Positions 28,278 to 35,978 of a stretch of DNA of 64,000 bases are shown here, one piece after another. Below the pieces are notes generated by a model. The model had not been told where the DNA came from and searched no databases. It worked only from the letters and a program-made list of their open reading frames with translations. A program made the translations under genes and the position numbers. The DNA lies in NCBI GenBank assembly GCA_021821885.1, contig JAKARO010000006.1:1-64000 (forward strand), written 5' to 3'. Numbering within the stretch: position 1 is the stretch's first letter; the number at the start of each line of letters is the position of its first letter. This DNA is from Pseudomonadota bacterium (GTDB lineage Bacteria > Pseudomonadota > Gammaproteobacteria > Acidithiobacillales > Acidithiobacillaceae).

Positions 28278-28616
28278 TCAGCTGAGGGCACCGGTCACGT
28301 CCCCGTCCCGTCCACTGCCATCAGCAGTAGGGGCCGCGGGCAGAATGTTCTCCACCTCGGAATGTACACGGGCAATAATGTGTGCCGCCACCAGGCCGTC
28401 ACCCACCCGCTCGCAGGCGTCCGCTCCAGCGCGCACCGCCGCATTCACCGCACCCGTCTCGCCACGGACCAGAACGGTCACATAGCCACCGCCCACAAAC
28501 TGGCGGCCAATCAGGCGCACTTCCGCCGCCTTGGTCATGGCATCCGCCGCCTCAATGGCCGGCACCAGACCACGGGTTTCGATCATACCCAACGCAATAC
28601 CACTATGCGCTGCCAT
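28278..28616 (-). CDS. csoS1B: CsoS1 major shell protein with C-terminal extension (CsoS1B-like)
   Basis: The 112-residue BMC-H protein (GIALGMIETRGLVPAIEAAD, pore loop GRQFVGGGY) forms hexamers that tile the carboxysome facets. It differs from the two identical copies upstream only at the N-terminus (AAHS) and in a longer tail (AAPTADGSGRDGDVTGALS), as CsoS1B does relative to CsoS1A/C. DNA from 28338 to 28574 is base-for-base identical to the other copies. Confidence 0.93.
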   Translation of the reverse strand: MAAHSGIALGMIETRGLVPAIEAADAMTKAAEVRLIGRQFVGGGYVTVLVRGETGAVNAAVRAGADACERVGDGLVAAHIIARVHSEVENILPAAPTADGSGRDGDVTGALS

Positions 28617-28691
28617 TGCGATCTCCTCCTAAATTTCCTGTTACGTTTGGGGGGCGCAGGAATCACGCCCGTTCACCCCCGGAAGCCGCCC

Positions 28692-28722
28692 GCCCCCAGC
28701 GGCCTTCTCAGGCGCTGGGGGC
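28692..28722 (-). other. RNA hairpin across the csoS1 stop codon
   Basis: In the transcript GCCCCCAGCG pairs with CGCTGGGGGC and continues through CCT/AGG around a GAGA tetraloop, with one bulged G. The stop codon of the csoS1 copy lies in the apex. There is no U-tract, so it looks like a processing or 3'-stabilising element rather than a terminator. Confidence 0.6.
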
Positions 28723-29007
28723 CTTGGGCAGAATGTTCTCCACCTCGGAATGTACACGGGCAATAATGTGTGCCGCCACCAGGCCGTCACCCACCCGCTC
28801 GCAGGCGTCCGCTCCAGCGCGCACCGCCGCATTCACCGCACCCGTCTCGCCACGGACCAGAACGGTCACATAGCCACCGCCCACAAACTGGCGGCCAATC
28901 AGGCGCACTTCCGCCGCCTTGGTCATGGCATCCGCCGCCTCAATGGCCGGCACCAGACCACGCGTTTCAATCATTCCCAGCGCAATACCCGTTACATCTG
29001 CCATTTC
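28695..29007. repeat. 313-bp perfect direct repeat, copy 1 (csoS1 gene)
   Basis: Every base matches 29055-29367 at a period of 360 bp. The repeat covers a whole csoS1 gene, its stop and a few bases before the start. A third, shorter identical block (28338-28574) lies in the adjacent csoS1 gene. Confidence 0.97.
28708..29004 (-). CDS. csoS1: CsoS1 major shell protein (CsoS1A/C type)
   Basis: The 98-residue BMC-H hexamer subunit is identical in protein and DNA to the next copy. The central pore loop is GRQFVGGGY. The stop lies in a GNRA-capped hairpin. A 91-bp spacer separates it from the CsoS1B-like gene. Which copy corresponds to CsoS1A or CsoS1C cannot be decided, because they are identical. 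Confidence 0.95.
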   Translation of the reverse strand: MADVTGIALGMIETRGLVPAIEAADAMTKAAEVRLIGRQFVGGGYVTVLVRGETGAVNAAVRAGADACERVGDGLVAAHIIARVHSEVENILPKAPSA

Positions 29008-29054
29008 TCAGTCTCCTTAAAGCACGTCCAACAAACCGCATCCGGATGCCCGGT

Positions 29055-29079
29055 CCCAGCGGCCTTCTCAGGCGCTGGG
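29055..29079 (-). other. RNA hairpin across the second csoS1 stop codon
   Basis: This is the same apex as the downstream copy (GAGA loop at the stop codon) but with a shorter stem, CCCAGCG pairing with CGCTGGG, because the flank outside the repeat differs. No U-tract follows. Confidence 0.55.
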
Positions 29080-29364
29080 GGCCTTGGGCAGAATGTTCTC
29101 CACCTCGGAATGTACACGGGCAATAATGTGTGCCGCCACCAGGCCGTCACCCACCCGCTCGCAGGCGTCCGCTCCAGCGCGCACCGCCGCATTCACCGCA
29201 CCCGTCTCGCCACGGACCAGAACGGTCACATAGCCACCGCCCACAAACTGGCGGCCAATCAGGCGCACTTCCGCCGCCTTGGTCATGGCATCCGCCGCCT
29301 CAATGGCCGGCACCAGACCACGCGTTTCAATCATTCCCAGCGCAATACCCGTTACATCTGCCAT
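29068..29364 (-). CDS. csoS1: CsoS1 major shell protein (CsoS1A/C type), first copy
   Basis: The 98-residue BMC-H shell protein is the first csoS1 gene reached by the operon transcript and is identical to the following copy. Ribosome-binding site GGAGGGACGG lies ahead of the ATG. CsoS1 hexamers are the most abundant shell component, and gene multiplicity plus 3' hairpins may raise their yield relative to the minor pentamers encoded just upstream. Confidence 0.95.
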   Translation of the reverse strand: MADVTGIALGMIETRGLVPAIEAADAMTKAAEVRLIGRQFVGGGYVTVLVRGETGAVNAAVRAGADACERVGDGLVAAHIIARVHSEVENILPKAPSA

Positions 29365-29403
29365 TTCCGTCCCTCCTTGCCAGATAATCCGAAAAACCCA
29401 ATA

Positions 29404-29649
29404 TCAGGGTTCCCAAAAGTCAACAATCCCGCCAATAGTGAGATCCGTCAGGATCTCGAAATCACCTGCAGCGTAACGCGCCGCTGAACCGCTTACCGTA
29501 AAAACCCACTTTCCGGGTGGCACGCCCACTGGATCCGTTGCCACATTCAGCTTTCCTGTGCTATCCGCAAGAACCCGCAGCGAACTCTGCTTGAGCCCGG
29601 AAATCCGGCGTGTCACGACCATTTCGGACACCACCTGCATAATTTCCAT
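29404..29649 (-). CDS. csoS4B: CsoS4B pentameric vertex protein
   Basis: The 81-residue BMC-P (EutN/CcmL-like) protein starts at MEIMQVVSEMVVTRR. The ORF-track start 8 codons earlier lies inside csoS4A. Conserved features include GSAARYA and ILTDLTIGGIVDFW. Pentamers cap the icosahedron vertices and are needed to keep the shell CO2-tight. The start lies one base beyond the csoS4A stop, within TGACATG. Confidence 0.92.
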   Translation of the reverse strand: MEIMQVVSEMVVTRRISGLKQSSLRVLADSTGKLNVATDPVGVPPGKWVFTVSGSAARYAAGDFEILTDLTIGGIVDFWEP

Positions 29650-29650
29650 G

Positions 29651-29902
29651 TCAGACCGGATTCCAGCTGTCAATGATCCCGATGATCGTCAGATCGGATG
29701 GGTAATCCTTACTCCCTGCCGCCTCACGCGCCGCAGAAGAACCGACGCAGAGTACCCAATCCCCCGGGATGCAGCCAACGGCATCCACAGCCACGGATCT
29801 CACCCCACCTTCCTTTTCCTGGACAACCAGCAGTGGCCTGTGCCCCATCTCGGCGATACGGTTGGTAGAGACCAGTGTTTTTTCCACACGCATGATCTTC
29901 AT
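29651..29902 (-). CDS. csoS4A: CsoS4A pentameric vertex protein
   Basis: The 83-residue BMC-P protein has MKIMRVEKTLVSTNRI at the start and GSSAAREAAGSKDYPSDLTIIGIIDSW at the end, the standard CsoS4A pattern. It forms carboxysome vertices together with CsoS4B. Its ATG overlaps the csoSCA stop by 4 bp (ATGA). Confidence 0.94.
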   Translation of the reverse strand: MKIMRVEKTLVSTNRIAEMGHRPLLVVQEKEGGVRSVAVDAVGCIPGDWVLCVGSSAAREAAGSKDYPSDLTIIGIIDSWNPV

Positions 29903-31458
29903 GCCAGTATCACCTCCTCAAGCGGACTGCCCATTGGCCAGTCCTGTATGCTTCCGTGCAGGACCAGAAGCCCGCGTCTGTCCAGATCGGCATAACGCAG
30001 CCGGACGGCCTGGGCCACGCGGTTGAGCTTTTTTACGACCCGGTCCCGGTCACCCGGAATCTGGGAGCGAAAGCGGTAGTGCACGGCCATGGGAATGGGG
30101 AGGCCACGCTCCACATTCAGATGACGGAAAATCTTGACACCCACATCAAGGTCTGCGGCACCCTCTTCCACCGTATCCAGTCGGGCAAAATACGCGAGAT
30201 TGCGCACCTGGATCTCCTGAAATCCGTCACCGACGCTCACAAAACGTTCTCCGTGCCCGCGGTCTGGATACCACCCTCCATACCGTTCCGCCACATACTC
30301 AATCTGGCCTAGATTGCTGATGAGCAGCGTCGCAATGAGACGGCGCATGCCATCGTGTGGCAGTCCCTCGCCCTGGCCCCAGCCGGAGACCTCGCTCGTC
30401 TGGCGGATGGCTTCGTACACCGAAAGCCGTGCGTGATCCGCATCCATACCCACCGTTTTCCCGTATAAATCTGCATTGTCGACGTACCGGAAAGGACTCA
30501 GCTGTCCTTTTGCATCCGGGACATGGATACGGATCGCATCCGTATCCGTATCCACACCAATCAGGAGGATATCGGTGCTGGCCCCACAGCAGAAAGCATT
30601 TTCAATGGCACTGCGGAACTGTTCCAGACGCTCCAGCGCTGCCTCCACTGCCACCTTCTCATTACTGCCGTGGGCAGCACAGCCCTCATGGTTAGGATCC
30701 AGGGAGCTCCTATGGTACACGGCCACCTTCAGATACCGGGTGGGTGCATCTGCAGTGGTTGGATATCCTTCCCGGAACCTCCGGAGTTCCGTTGCCTGCC
30801 AGTCCTGGACATCCGCGTCCACATCAAAAAGGGTTCCGGCATACGCGCTGCTGCGGAGCAGCCGTGATTCCGGAAGACGGAGGACATAGGGAAACAGCCC
30901 CTTGAGCCTCCCATCCGCACAGGCCGATATGTTTACTGCATGAAATCCGCACTCTACGAGCAGCGCATCCAGGCTGTCGCCAGCGGACTGCTCGGCCTGG
31001 ATCCGTGCGGCAAATTTACCCACCGACACTCCAAGAGCCGAAAAAATCGCTGAGGCATAGAGCGTACCCGCATCAAGCCCGCGGACCCATGCATTTTCCA
31101 GTGGACCTTCCGGGAGAAGAAAACCCAGCCGCCGCCTGAACAGTTCCTGCGCCTGCCGCGGAAAATCGGGGCCAGGAAGATATCCGGCGATTTCCTTCAG
31201 TACAGGCACGATCTGGTCAAACAACTCCCGGATCCCGTCCTCGTACTGTCCCAGTCTCGCATTAGCCTCCAAGTCCGCCAGCGGGTGCCTGCAGCCAGCC
31301 GCAGGCAAACCAGGGCAGGCTGGATGGACAGCCGGACTGCCATCCTGAAGCGCCGGTGCCCGAAGCGCTCCCATCATGGAAAACCGGCGGGCCATCGGAA
31401 CCATAATCTGGGGCGCACCACGGTTATGGCGCAGCTGGCGGGATCGGCGCGTATCCAT
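29899..31458 (-). CDS. csoSCA: CsoSCA, carboxysomal beta-type carbonic anhydrase
   Basis: The 519-residue enzyme converts bicarbonate to CO2 inside the carboxysome. The basic, flexible N-terminus (about residues 1-60) corresponds to the RuBisCO-binding tail. The zinc/catalytic motif CxDxR is seen as CADGR (Cys180, Asp182, Arg184), and further His/Cys ligand candidates lie in HEGCAAHGSNE and CCGAST. The second half is the degenerate, non-catalytic duplicate typical of this subclass. It overlaps csoS4A by 4 bp and follows csoS2 by 9 bp. Confidence 0.95.
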   Translation of the reverse strand: MDTRRSRQLRHNRGAPQIMVPMARRFSMMGALRAPALQDGSPAVHPACPGLPAAGCRHPLADLEANARLGQYEDGIRELFDQIVPVLKEIAGYLPGPDFPRQAQELFRRRLGFLLPEGPLENAWVRGLDAGTLYASAIFSALGVSVGKFAARIQAEQSAGDSLDALLVECGFHAVNISACADGRLKGLFPYVLRLPESRLLRSSAYAGTLFDVDADVQDWQATELRRFREGYPTTADAPTRYLKVAVYHRSSLDPNHEGCAAHGSNEKVAVEAALERLEQFRSAIENAFCCGASTDILLIGVDTDTDAIRIHVPDAKGQLSPFRYVDNADLYGKTVGMDADHARLSVYEAIRQTSEVSGWGQGEGLPHDGMRRLIATLLISNLGQIEYVAERYGGWYPDRGHGERFVSVGDGFQEIQVRNLAYFARLDTVEEGAADLDVGVKIFRHLNVERGLPIPMAVHYRFRSQIPGDRDRVVKKLNRVAQAVRLRYADLDRRGLLVLHGSIQDWPMGSPLEEVILA

Positions 31459-31467
31459 GGTTCCGGC

Positions 31468-34002
31468 CTATCCTCGCGCGCCACCGGAATAGGTAATCAG
31501 GGAGCCACGGCGGGAATTGCCACTACTTCCGGTAATCGGGGACTCCCCGACTTCTGCTGCCAGAGGCAGCCCCCGGTTGAGGGCAGCAGACATGACGCAG
31601 CTCCGGACCTGACCACGCTGGGTGGGGTTCCTTGTCTGCGCACCTCTACCTTCCGTACCTGTAACCCTTGAATTACGGCTCCAGTCATCTCCGGTAATCT
31701 GCCAGCCGCCACGAACTGGGCTGTTCTGGGATTCGCCCCCGTCCACGCCAGTAGCAGCCGGTGCAGCCACAGCAGATGGAGCGGCCGGAAGAATATCTCT
31801 GGCACGAAACTCCGGTGTACCGGTCACCAGCCCCCGGGCCAGATTCACCGGCCCAGTGATGCGGGTGTTCTGCTCCCAGGTATTACCAGTAATGCGGCTG
31901 CGACCCTGGAGGACTGGTGCAGCGATGCTAAAGCCAGCCGGGACTGCTTCCGGTACTGCAGGCGCCGGGGATGGCTGCGCGGCGACAAACCGGTAGCTGG
32001 AGGCGTTAGGCGCCACACCCGCCACTGGAGAAACAGTCTCCTGCGCGCCAGCCATAGCCTTGTAGGCACAGCTGTCACAGCAGGACCCAGAACAGGCAGA
32101 GACAGCAGGGGACTGCGCTACCGGGGCCAAGGGGTGTGGTGCTTCGGGGATTTCAGCAGCGGCATACGGAGTCCCGGTAACCGGCATTCCCAGCCCGGCC
32201 TCGTTGCCTGTAACCAGCGCGGAGGGATCCATCAGCGGACCGGTAACGGGGAGTCCGCTGTCCGTCCGTGTCAGGCCCACCTTGGCCGATTCCGCCTGCG
32301 GGGTGCTTTCGCAGTGGGCATACTGTTCCTGCCCATAATACTCAGTTCCGGTGACGGGCCAGCACCCTCCCCGCCCATCACCGGTCATTTTTGGGAGATG
32401 GTCGATCCCGGTCCCTGTCACCGTACCCCCGGCAAGGCTGGTCATGGTCTGCACCTTGTCCACACCACCACCGCACAGCCCTGGCGTGCTGTAGCCCGTC
32501 CCGGTTACCCTCTGGCAGGAGCCGGGCTCATTTCCGGTCACCTTCTCCGAACGGTCTACCAGATTTCCTGTAATCCGCTGCCCGGACTCCGTACTGGTCA
32601 CGCCTGAACGGGTCGGAACAGGCGCTGGGGATGCGCTGCACACTGAACGGAACGTTTCCTGGCTCAGATATTCCGTACCCGTGACGTTGCGACATTCTCC
32701 AGCCTCTGTCCCGGTAATCCGGCCACTGGTATCGACTGTCGTCCCAGATACGGGCCTGCCAGCCAGAGTATGGGACTCGTCCACTTTCCGCGGAGCCCCA
32801 TTAATGGTCATCCGTGCGACACCGGCATCCGAATACTGGGAGCCGGTAATCGTCCGCTGCGCCCCGGGTTCATACCCGGTCACCCGGGCTACCCGGGCCT
32901 CATCACTCCCCGTTACCGGCAGGTTTTTTCCTAGCGTAGCCCCCACTGCCACTTTCTCCGGCCGGGCCGGGAGATCAGAACGGCAGAAAGACTGGAAGCT
33001 CTCATTCCCGAGGTATTCCGTGCCAGTCACCGGACGGCAGGCACCGCTCTCGTCTCCGGTTACGGAAACGGCACGTCCCACCATTGTTCCAGTTACAGCC
33101 TGGCGGCCAGAAGTACTTGTCACCGCCACCTTGGCCGGGCCGGCAGAAGGCCGGGTACCACAGAAACGGTCAAACTGCTCACTCCCGACATATTCCGTTC
33201 CGGTTATGCTGCGACAGGAGCCCTGCTCGTTTCCGGTGACGGCTACCTTGCGGTCCACCTGGGTACCGGTAATGCCCGTACCGGACAGGGTAGTTCCGCT
33301 CTCCACCTTTTCCGGGATCCGGTACTTCCGCGAACGCTGCTGGCCAGTAGCCCGGGCGGCGGGCTGCTGCCCTCTGCCATTCTGGGCCACCTCCCCGCGC
33401 CGGAGACGGGCGAACTCCCGTCCGTTCCCGTTCTGCAGGTACCGCAGTCTGGCTGCGGCCGAACTGAGTCCCCGCATTACGGTCAGGGCGACCTTTCCCT
33501 TCTGGGAAAGCGTCTGCCTGCGGGCACGGCACAGCTGCCGCACCGAGCTCTCCCGCCACCCGAAAATTTCGGGCTGCGTTTCGGAAATCCCACAGACGGA
33601 ATCCAGAAACGATTCCTCGACGCCAGGCACCAGCGGTGGCGCCAGGGAAATCCCCGGTTCCGCAGATGCTCCAGCATCCGGCACTGCCGACGGACGGCGA
33701 CGGCCACGCGGACGCCGCTGTTCCGGATCAGACCAGCACTGGGCACCCGCACAGCGCATTGCCCGATAGGCCAAGGCAGCTTCCCGCCCCTGGGAGCGGG
33801 CCGCGAGATTTTCCGTGTGCACGGCAGGCACCGGAGCCGGAGAGGCTGCAGTGACCGTACGGGCGGCTGGCGCAGGAACCGCGGCCCGAGTGGCTACAGG
33901 CGCTGCCGCCCTGCCCCCCTGCTTGCGCACGGCCTGCTGGCGCCGCCTTTCCTGGGCAAGCGCCCGGCCACGCGGGTGGCCGGATGTGGATGAATCAGAC
34001 AT
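31468..34002 (-). CDS. csoS2: CsoS2, carboxysome scaffold linking RuBisCO to shell
   Basis: The 844-residue intrinsically disordered protein starts at MSDSSTSGHPRGRALAQ behind AGGGGGG; the ORF-track extension is not supported. The basic N-domain (to about 260) holds RuBisCO-binding repeats such as GRALAQERRRQQAVRKQG and SVRQLCRARRQTLSQKG. A middle region of about seven repeats built on VTGTEY/ITGNE motifs with paired cysteines binds the shell. The C-domain ends with the encapsulation peptide-like SLITYSGGARG. A -1 frameshift signal in repeat 6 would also produce a short CsoS2A. Confidence 0.95.
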   Translation of the reverse strand: MSDSSTSGHPRGRALAQERRRQQAVRKQGGRAAAPVATRAAVPAPAARTVTAASPAPVPAVHTENLAARSQGREAALAYRAMRCAGAQCWSDPEQRRPRGRRRPSAVPDAGASAEPGISLAPPLVPGVEESFLDSVCGISETQPEIFGWRESSVRQLCRARRQTLSQKGKVALTVMRGLSSAAARLRYLQNGNGREFARLRRGEVAQNGRGQQPAARATGQQRSRKYRIPEKVESGTTLSGTGITGTQVDRKVAVTGNEQGSCRSITGTEYVGSEQFDRFCGTRPSAGPAKVAVTSTSGRQAVTGTMVGRAVSVTGDESGACRPVTGTEYLGNESFQSFCRSDLPARPEKVAVGATLGKNLPVTGSDEARVARVTGYEPGAQRTITGSQYSDAGVARMTINGAPRKVDESHTLAGRPVSGTTVDTSGRITGTEAGECRNVTGTEYLSQETFRSVCSASPAPVPTRSGVTSTESGQRITGNLVDRSEKVTGNEPGSCQRVTGTGYSTPGLCGGGVDKVQTMTSLAGGTVTGTGIDHLPKMTGDGRGGCWPVTGTEYYGQEQYAHCESTPQAESAKVGLTRTDSGLPVTGPLMDPSALVTGNEAGLGMPVTGTPYAAAEIPEAPHPLAPVAQSPAVSACSGSCCDSCAYKAMAGAQETVSPVAGVAPNASSYRFVAAQPSPAPAVPEAVPAGFSIAAPVLQGRSRITGNTWEQNTRITGPVNLARGLVTGTPEFRARDILPAAPSAVAAPAATGVDGGESQNSPVRGGWQITGDDWSRNSRVTGTEGRGAQTRNPTQRGQVRSCVMSAALNRGLPLAAEVGESPITGSSGNSRRGSLITYSGGARG
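32348..32395 (-). promoter_or_regulatory. Predicted -1 programmed ribosomal frameshift signal in csoS2
   Basis: In the csoS2 reading frame the codons CTC-CCA-AAA form the slippery heptamer C_CCA_AAA (32395-32389). After a 4-nt spacer comes a 12-bp stem, CCGGTGATGGGC pairing with GCCCGTCACCGG (one U-G pair), with a 13-nt loop. After slippage at Lys538 the -1 frame reads Asn-Asp-Arg-stop, giving a 541-residue product that lacks the last repeats and C-domain. The relative position (64% of the gene) fits the known CsoS2A/CsoS2B frameshifting of alpha-carboxysomes. Confidence 0.65.
32923..32929 (-). other. Second in-frame slippery heptamer A_AAA_AAC in csoS2
   Basis: Codons GGA-AAA-AAC in repeat 3 give the classical strong bacterial/viral slip heptamer in the correct phase. 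A -1 shift would stop after six further codons. The nearest strong stem (CCCGGGT/ACCCGGG) starts over 20 nt downstream, beyond the usual 5-9 nt, so this is a weaker candidate than the site at 32389. Confidence 0.3.
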
Positions 34003-34063
34003 AGTGCCCCCCTGTTCGGCTGCCCCGCGCCGGGCGCGACAGCCTTTTCCGTCAACCCTGACC

Positions 34064-34396
34064 TCAGGAACCCCGGTATACCACGAACGCCAGCCCCTGG
34101 CTCTGGGTATAGTTGTCATAACCGATCAGCCGGACCAGATGGTTGGGGTATTCCCTGCGGCAGGCCTCTAGCTCGGCCAGAACTGTGTCCACATTCCGCT
34201 CGCCAAACATGGGCAGCTTCCACATGTACCAGTAGTAGCTGAAGGAACGCTGGGGCTCCACATGCTCAATCGCCGGATTCCAGCCCTGGGCCACGATGTA
34301 CTGGATCTGGGCCCGGATCTGCTCGGCAGACATGGGGGGAAGATATGAAAACGTCTCATACCGGCGGACCTGCTTGTAGTCTTGTACTTCGGCCAT
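34064..34396 (-). CDS. cbbS: RuBisCO small subunit, carboxysomal form IA
   Basis: The 110-residue protein carries [22 protein letters not shown] and the conserved [14 protein letters not shown]. It forms the L8S8 enzyme with CbbL and provides part of the CsoS2-binding surface. The ATG is preceded by GGAAGGAGG. The 61-bp spacer to csoS2 is where many cso operons reduce downstream transcript; I see no strong terminator here. Confidence 0.97.
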   Translation of the reverse strand: MAEVQDYKQVRRYETFSYLPPMSAEQIRAQIQYIVAQGWNPAIEHVEPQRSFSYYWYMWKLPMFGERNVDTVLAELEACRREYPNHLVRLIGYDNYTQSQGLAFVVYRGS

Positions 34397-34435
34397 GATG
34401 ACCTCCTTCCTGAATTTGGTAACGGTTTCCGGAAA

Positions 34436-35854
34436 TTATCGGTTCTGCACGTCGAGCTTGTCGACGGTATCGAACTCGAACTTAATTTCCTTCCAGGTTT
34501 CCAGGGCAATCTTGAGTTCCGGAGAGAAGCGGGCGGCATTCGTGAGCACTTCCTTACCTTCCCTCTCCAGTTCGACGCCACGGTTACGGGCTTCCACACA
34601 GGCCTCAAGGGCCACGCGATTGGCCGCTGCACCAGCTGCGTTGCCCCATGGGTGACCCAGGGTACCACCACCAAACTGCAGGACTGCATCATCGCCGAAA
34701 ATGGTGACGAGGGAAGGCATGTGCCAGACATGGATTCCGCCAGAGGCAACCGCAAAGGCGCCAGGCATGGAGCCCCAGTCCTGGTCAAAGAAAATTCCCC
34801 GGCTTCGGTCTTCGGGAATGTATGATTCACGGAGCAGATCAATCCAGCCCAGCGTGGAAGCCCGGTCACCCTCCAGCTTGCCCACAACGGTACCGGTATG
34901 CAGGTGGTCGCCGCCGGACAGGCGCAGGGCCTTGGTCAGCACGCGGAAATGGATGCCATGGTGCGGGTTCCGGTCGATGACCGCGTGCATCGCGCGATGG
35001 ATGTGCAGGAGCACGCCATTCTTGCGGCACCATCGGGCCAGACCTGTATTGGCGCAGAACCCCCCGGTCAGGAAGTCGTGCATGATGATGGGCATGCCCA
35101 GCTCCTTGGCAAACTCGGCCCGCTCATACATATCTTCCGGCGACGGCGCCGTGACATTCAGATAGTGGCCCTTCCGCTCACCCGTCTGCGCTTCCGCACT
35201 GTGAATGGCATCGGCCACAAAGAGAAAACGGTCCCGCCAGCGCATAAAAGGCTGGGAGTTAACATTTTCATCGTCCTTCGTGAAGTCGAGACCACCACGG
35301 AGGGCCTCATAGACGGCACGGCCATAGTTCTTCGCTGACAGGCCAAGTTTTGGCTTGATAGTACAGCCAAGGAGCGGACGACCATACTTGTCCATCTTGT
35401 CGCGCTCGACCTGGATGCCATGGGAGGGGCCATTGCACGTCATCACATAGTGCAGGGGGAAACGGACATCTTCAAGGCGGAGGGCACGGACCGCCTTGAA
35501 TCCAAAGACGTTACCCACAAGAGAGGTAAACACGTTGACCACCGAACCTTCCTCAAAGAGGTCGATCGGATAGGCAATAAAGGCATAAAAGGCCGTGTCG
35601 TCGCCCGGGACGTCCTCGATGCGATAGGCGCGGCCCTTGTAGTAGTCCATGTCGGTCAGCAGGTCAGTCCAGACTGTGGTCCACGTACCAGTAGAGGATT
35701 CAGCTGCCACTGCCGCCGCAGCTTCTTCCCGGTCGACGCCGGCCTGCGGAACAATCTTGAAACACGCCAGAAGATCAGAATCCAACGGCACGTAGTCCGG
35801 AGCCCAGTAAGTGTGGCGGTACTCCTTCACGCCGGCTTCATATTTACCAGCCAT
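34436..35854 (-). CDS. cbbL: RuBisCO large subunit, carboxysomal form IA
   Basis: The 472-residue enzyme fixes CO2 onto ribulose-1,5-bisphosphate. Catalytic [17 protein letters not shown], the carbamylation site [13 protein letters not shown] and loop 6 ([11 protein letters not shown]) are intact. Sequence style and the adjoining csoS2 mark it as the carboxysomal IAc type. It is the first gene of the 19-gene operon, with AGGAGGG directly upstream and a divergent cbbR 124 bp away. Confidence 0.98.
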   Translation of the reverse strand: MAGKYEAGVKEYRHTYWAPDYVPLDSDLLACFKIVPQAGVDREEAAAAVAAESSTGTWTTVWTDLLTDMDYYKGRAYRIEDVPGDDTAFYAFIAYPIDLFEEGSVVNVFTSLVGNVFGFKAVRALRLEDVRFPLHYVMTCNGPSHGIQVERDKMDKYGRPLLGCTIKPKLGLSAKNYGRAVYEALRGGLDFTKDDENVNSQPFMRWRDRFLFVADAIHSAEAQTGERKGHYLNVTAPSPEDMYERAEFAKELGMPIIMHDFLTGGFCANTGLARWCRKNGVLLHIHRAMHAVIDRNPHHGIHFRVLTKALRLSGGDHLHTGTVVGKLEGDRASTLGWIDLLRESYIPEDRSRGIFFDQDWGSMPGAFAVASGGIHVWHMPSLVTIFGDDAVLQFGGGTLGHPWGNAAGAAANRVALEACVEARNRGVELEREGKEVLTNAARFSPELKIALETWKEIKFEFDTVDKLDVQNR

Positions 35855-35978
35855 AGTTCCCTCCTAAAGTATCAGTCCAACTTGACCTGCGAAATTGCAA
35901 TCGTGGCCGAATGTACAAAGATAGATTCATAAGGTAAAGTAAAAAGAAATTAACGTTACCTTTTACGGAAATAAAAAG
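35855..35978. promoter_or_regulatory. cbbL-cbbR divergent promoter and putative CbbR operator
   Basis: The 124-bp AT-rich gap contains AAGGTAA (35931-35937) inverted against TTACCTT (35956-35962), and a perfect palindrome TAACGTTA (35951-35958). These lie close to the cbbR start, where LysR-type regulators usually bind (T-N11-A sites). I cannot pick convincing -35/-10 boxes for either gene. Confidence 0.55.

Larger units (their letters stand above)
29055..29367. repeat. 313-bp perfect direct repeat, copy 2 (csoS1 gene)
   Basis: Identical to 28695-29007. Flanking spacers differ completely, so the identity ends sharply at the gene borders. Confidence 0.97.

Noticed and set aside
28690-29370. 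Tandem repeats considered as a CRISPR or satellite array
   Set aside because: The repeat unit is a whole csoS1 gene copied at 360-bp spacing; repeats are far too long and coding.
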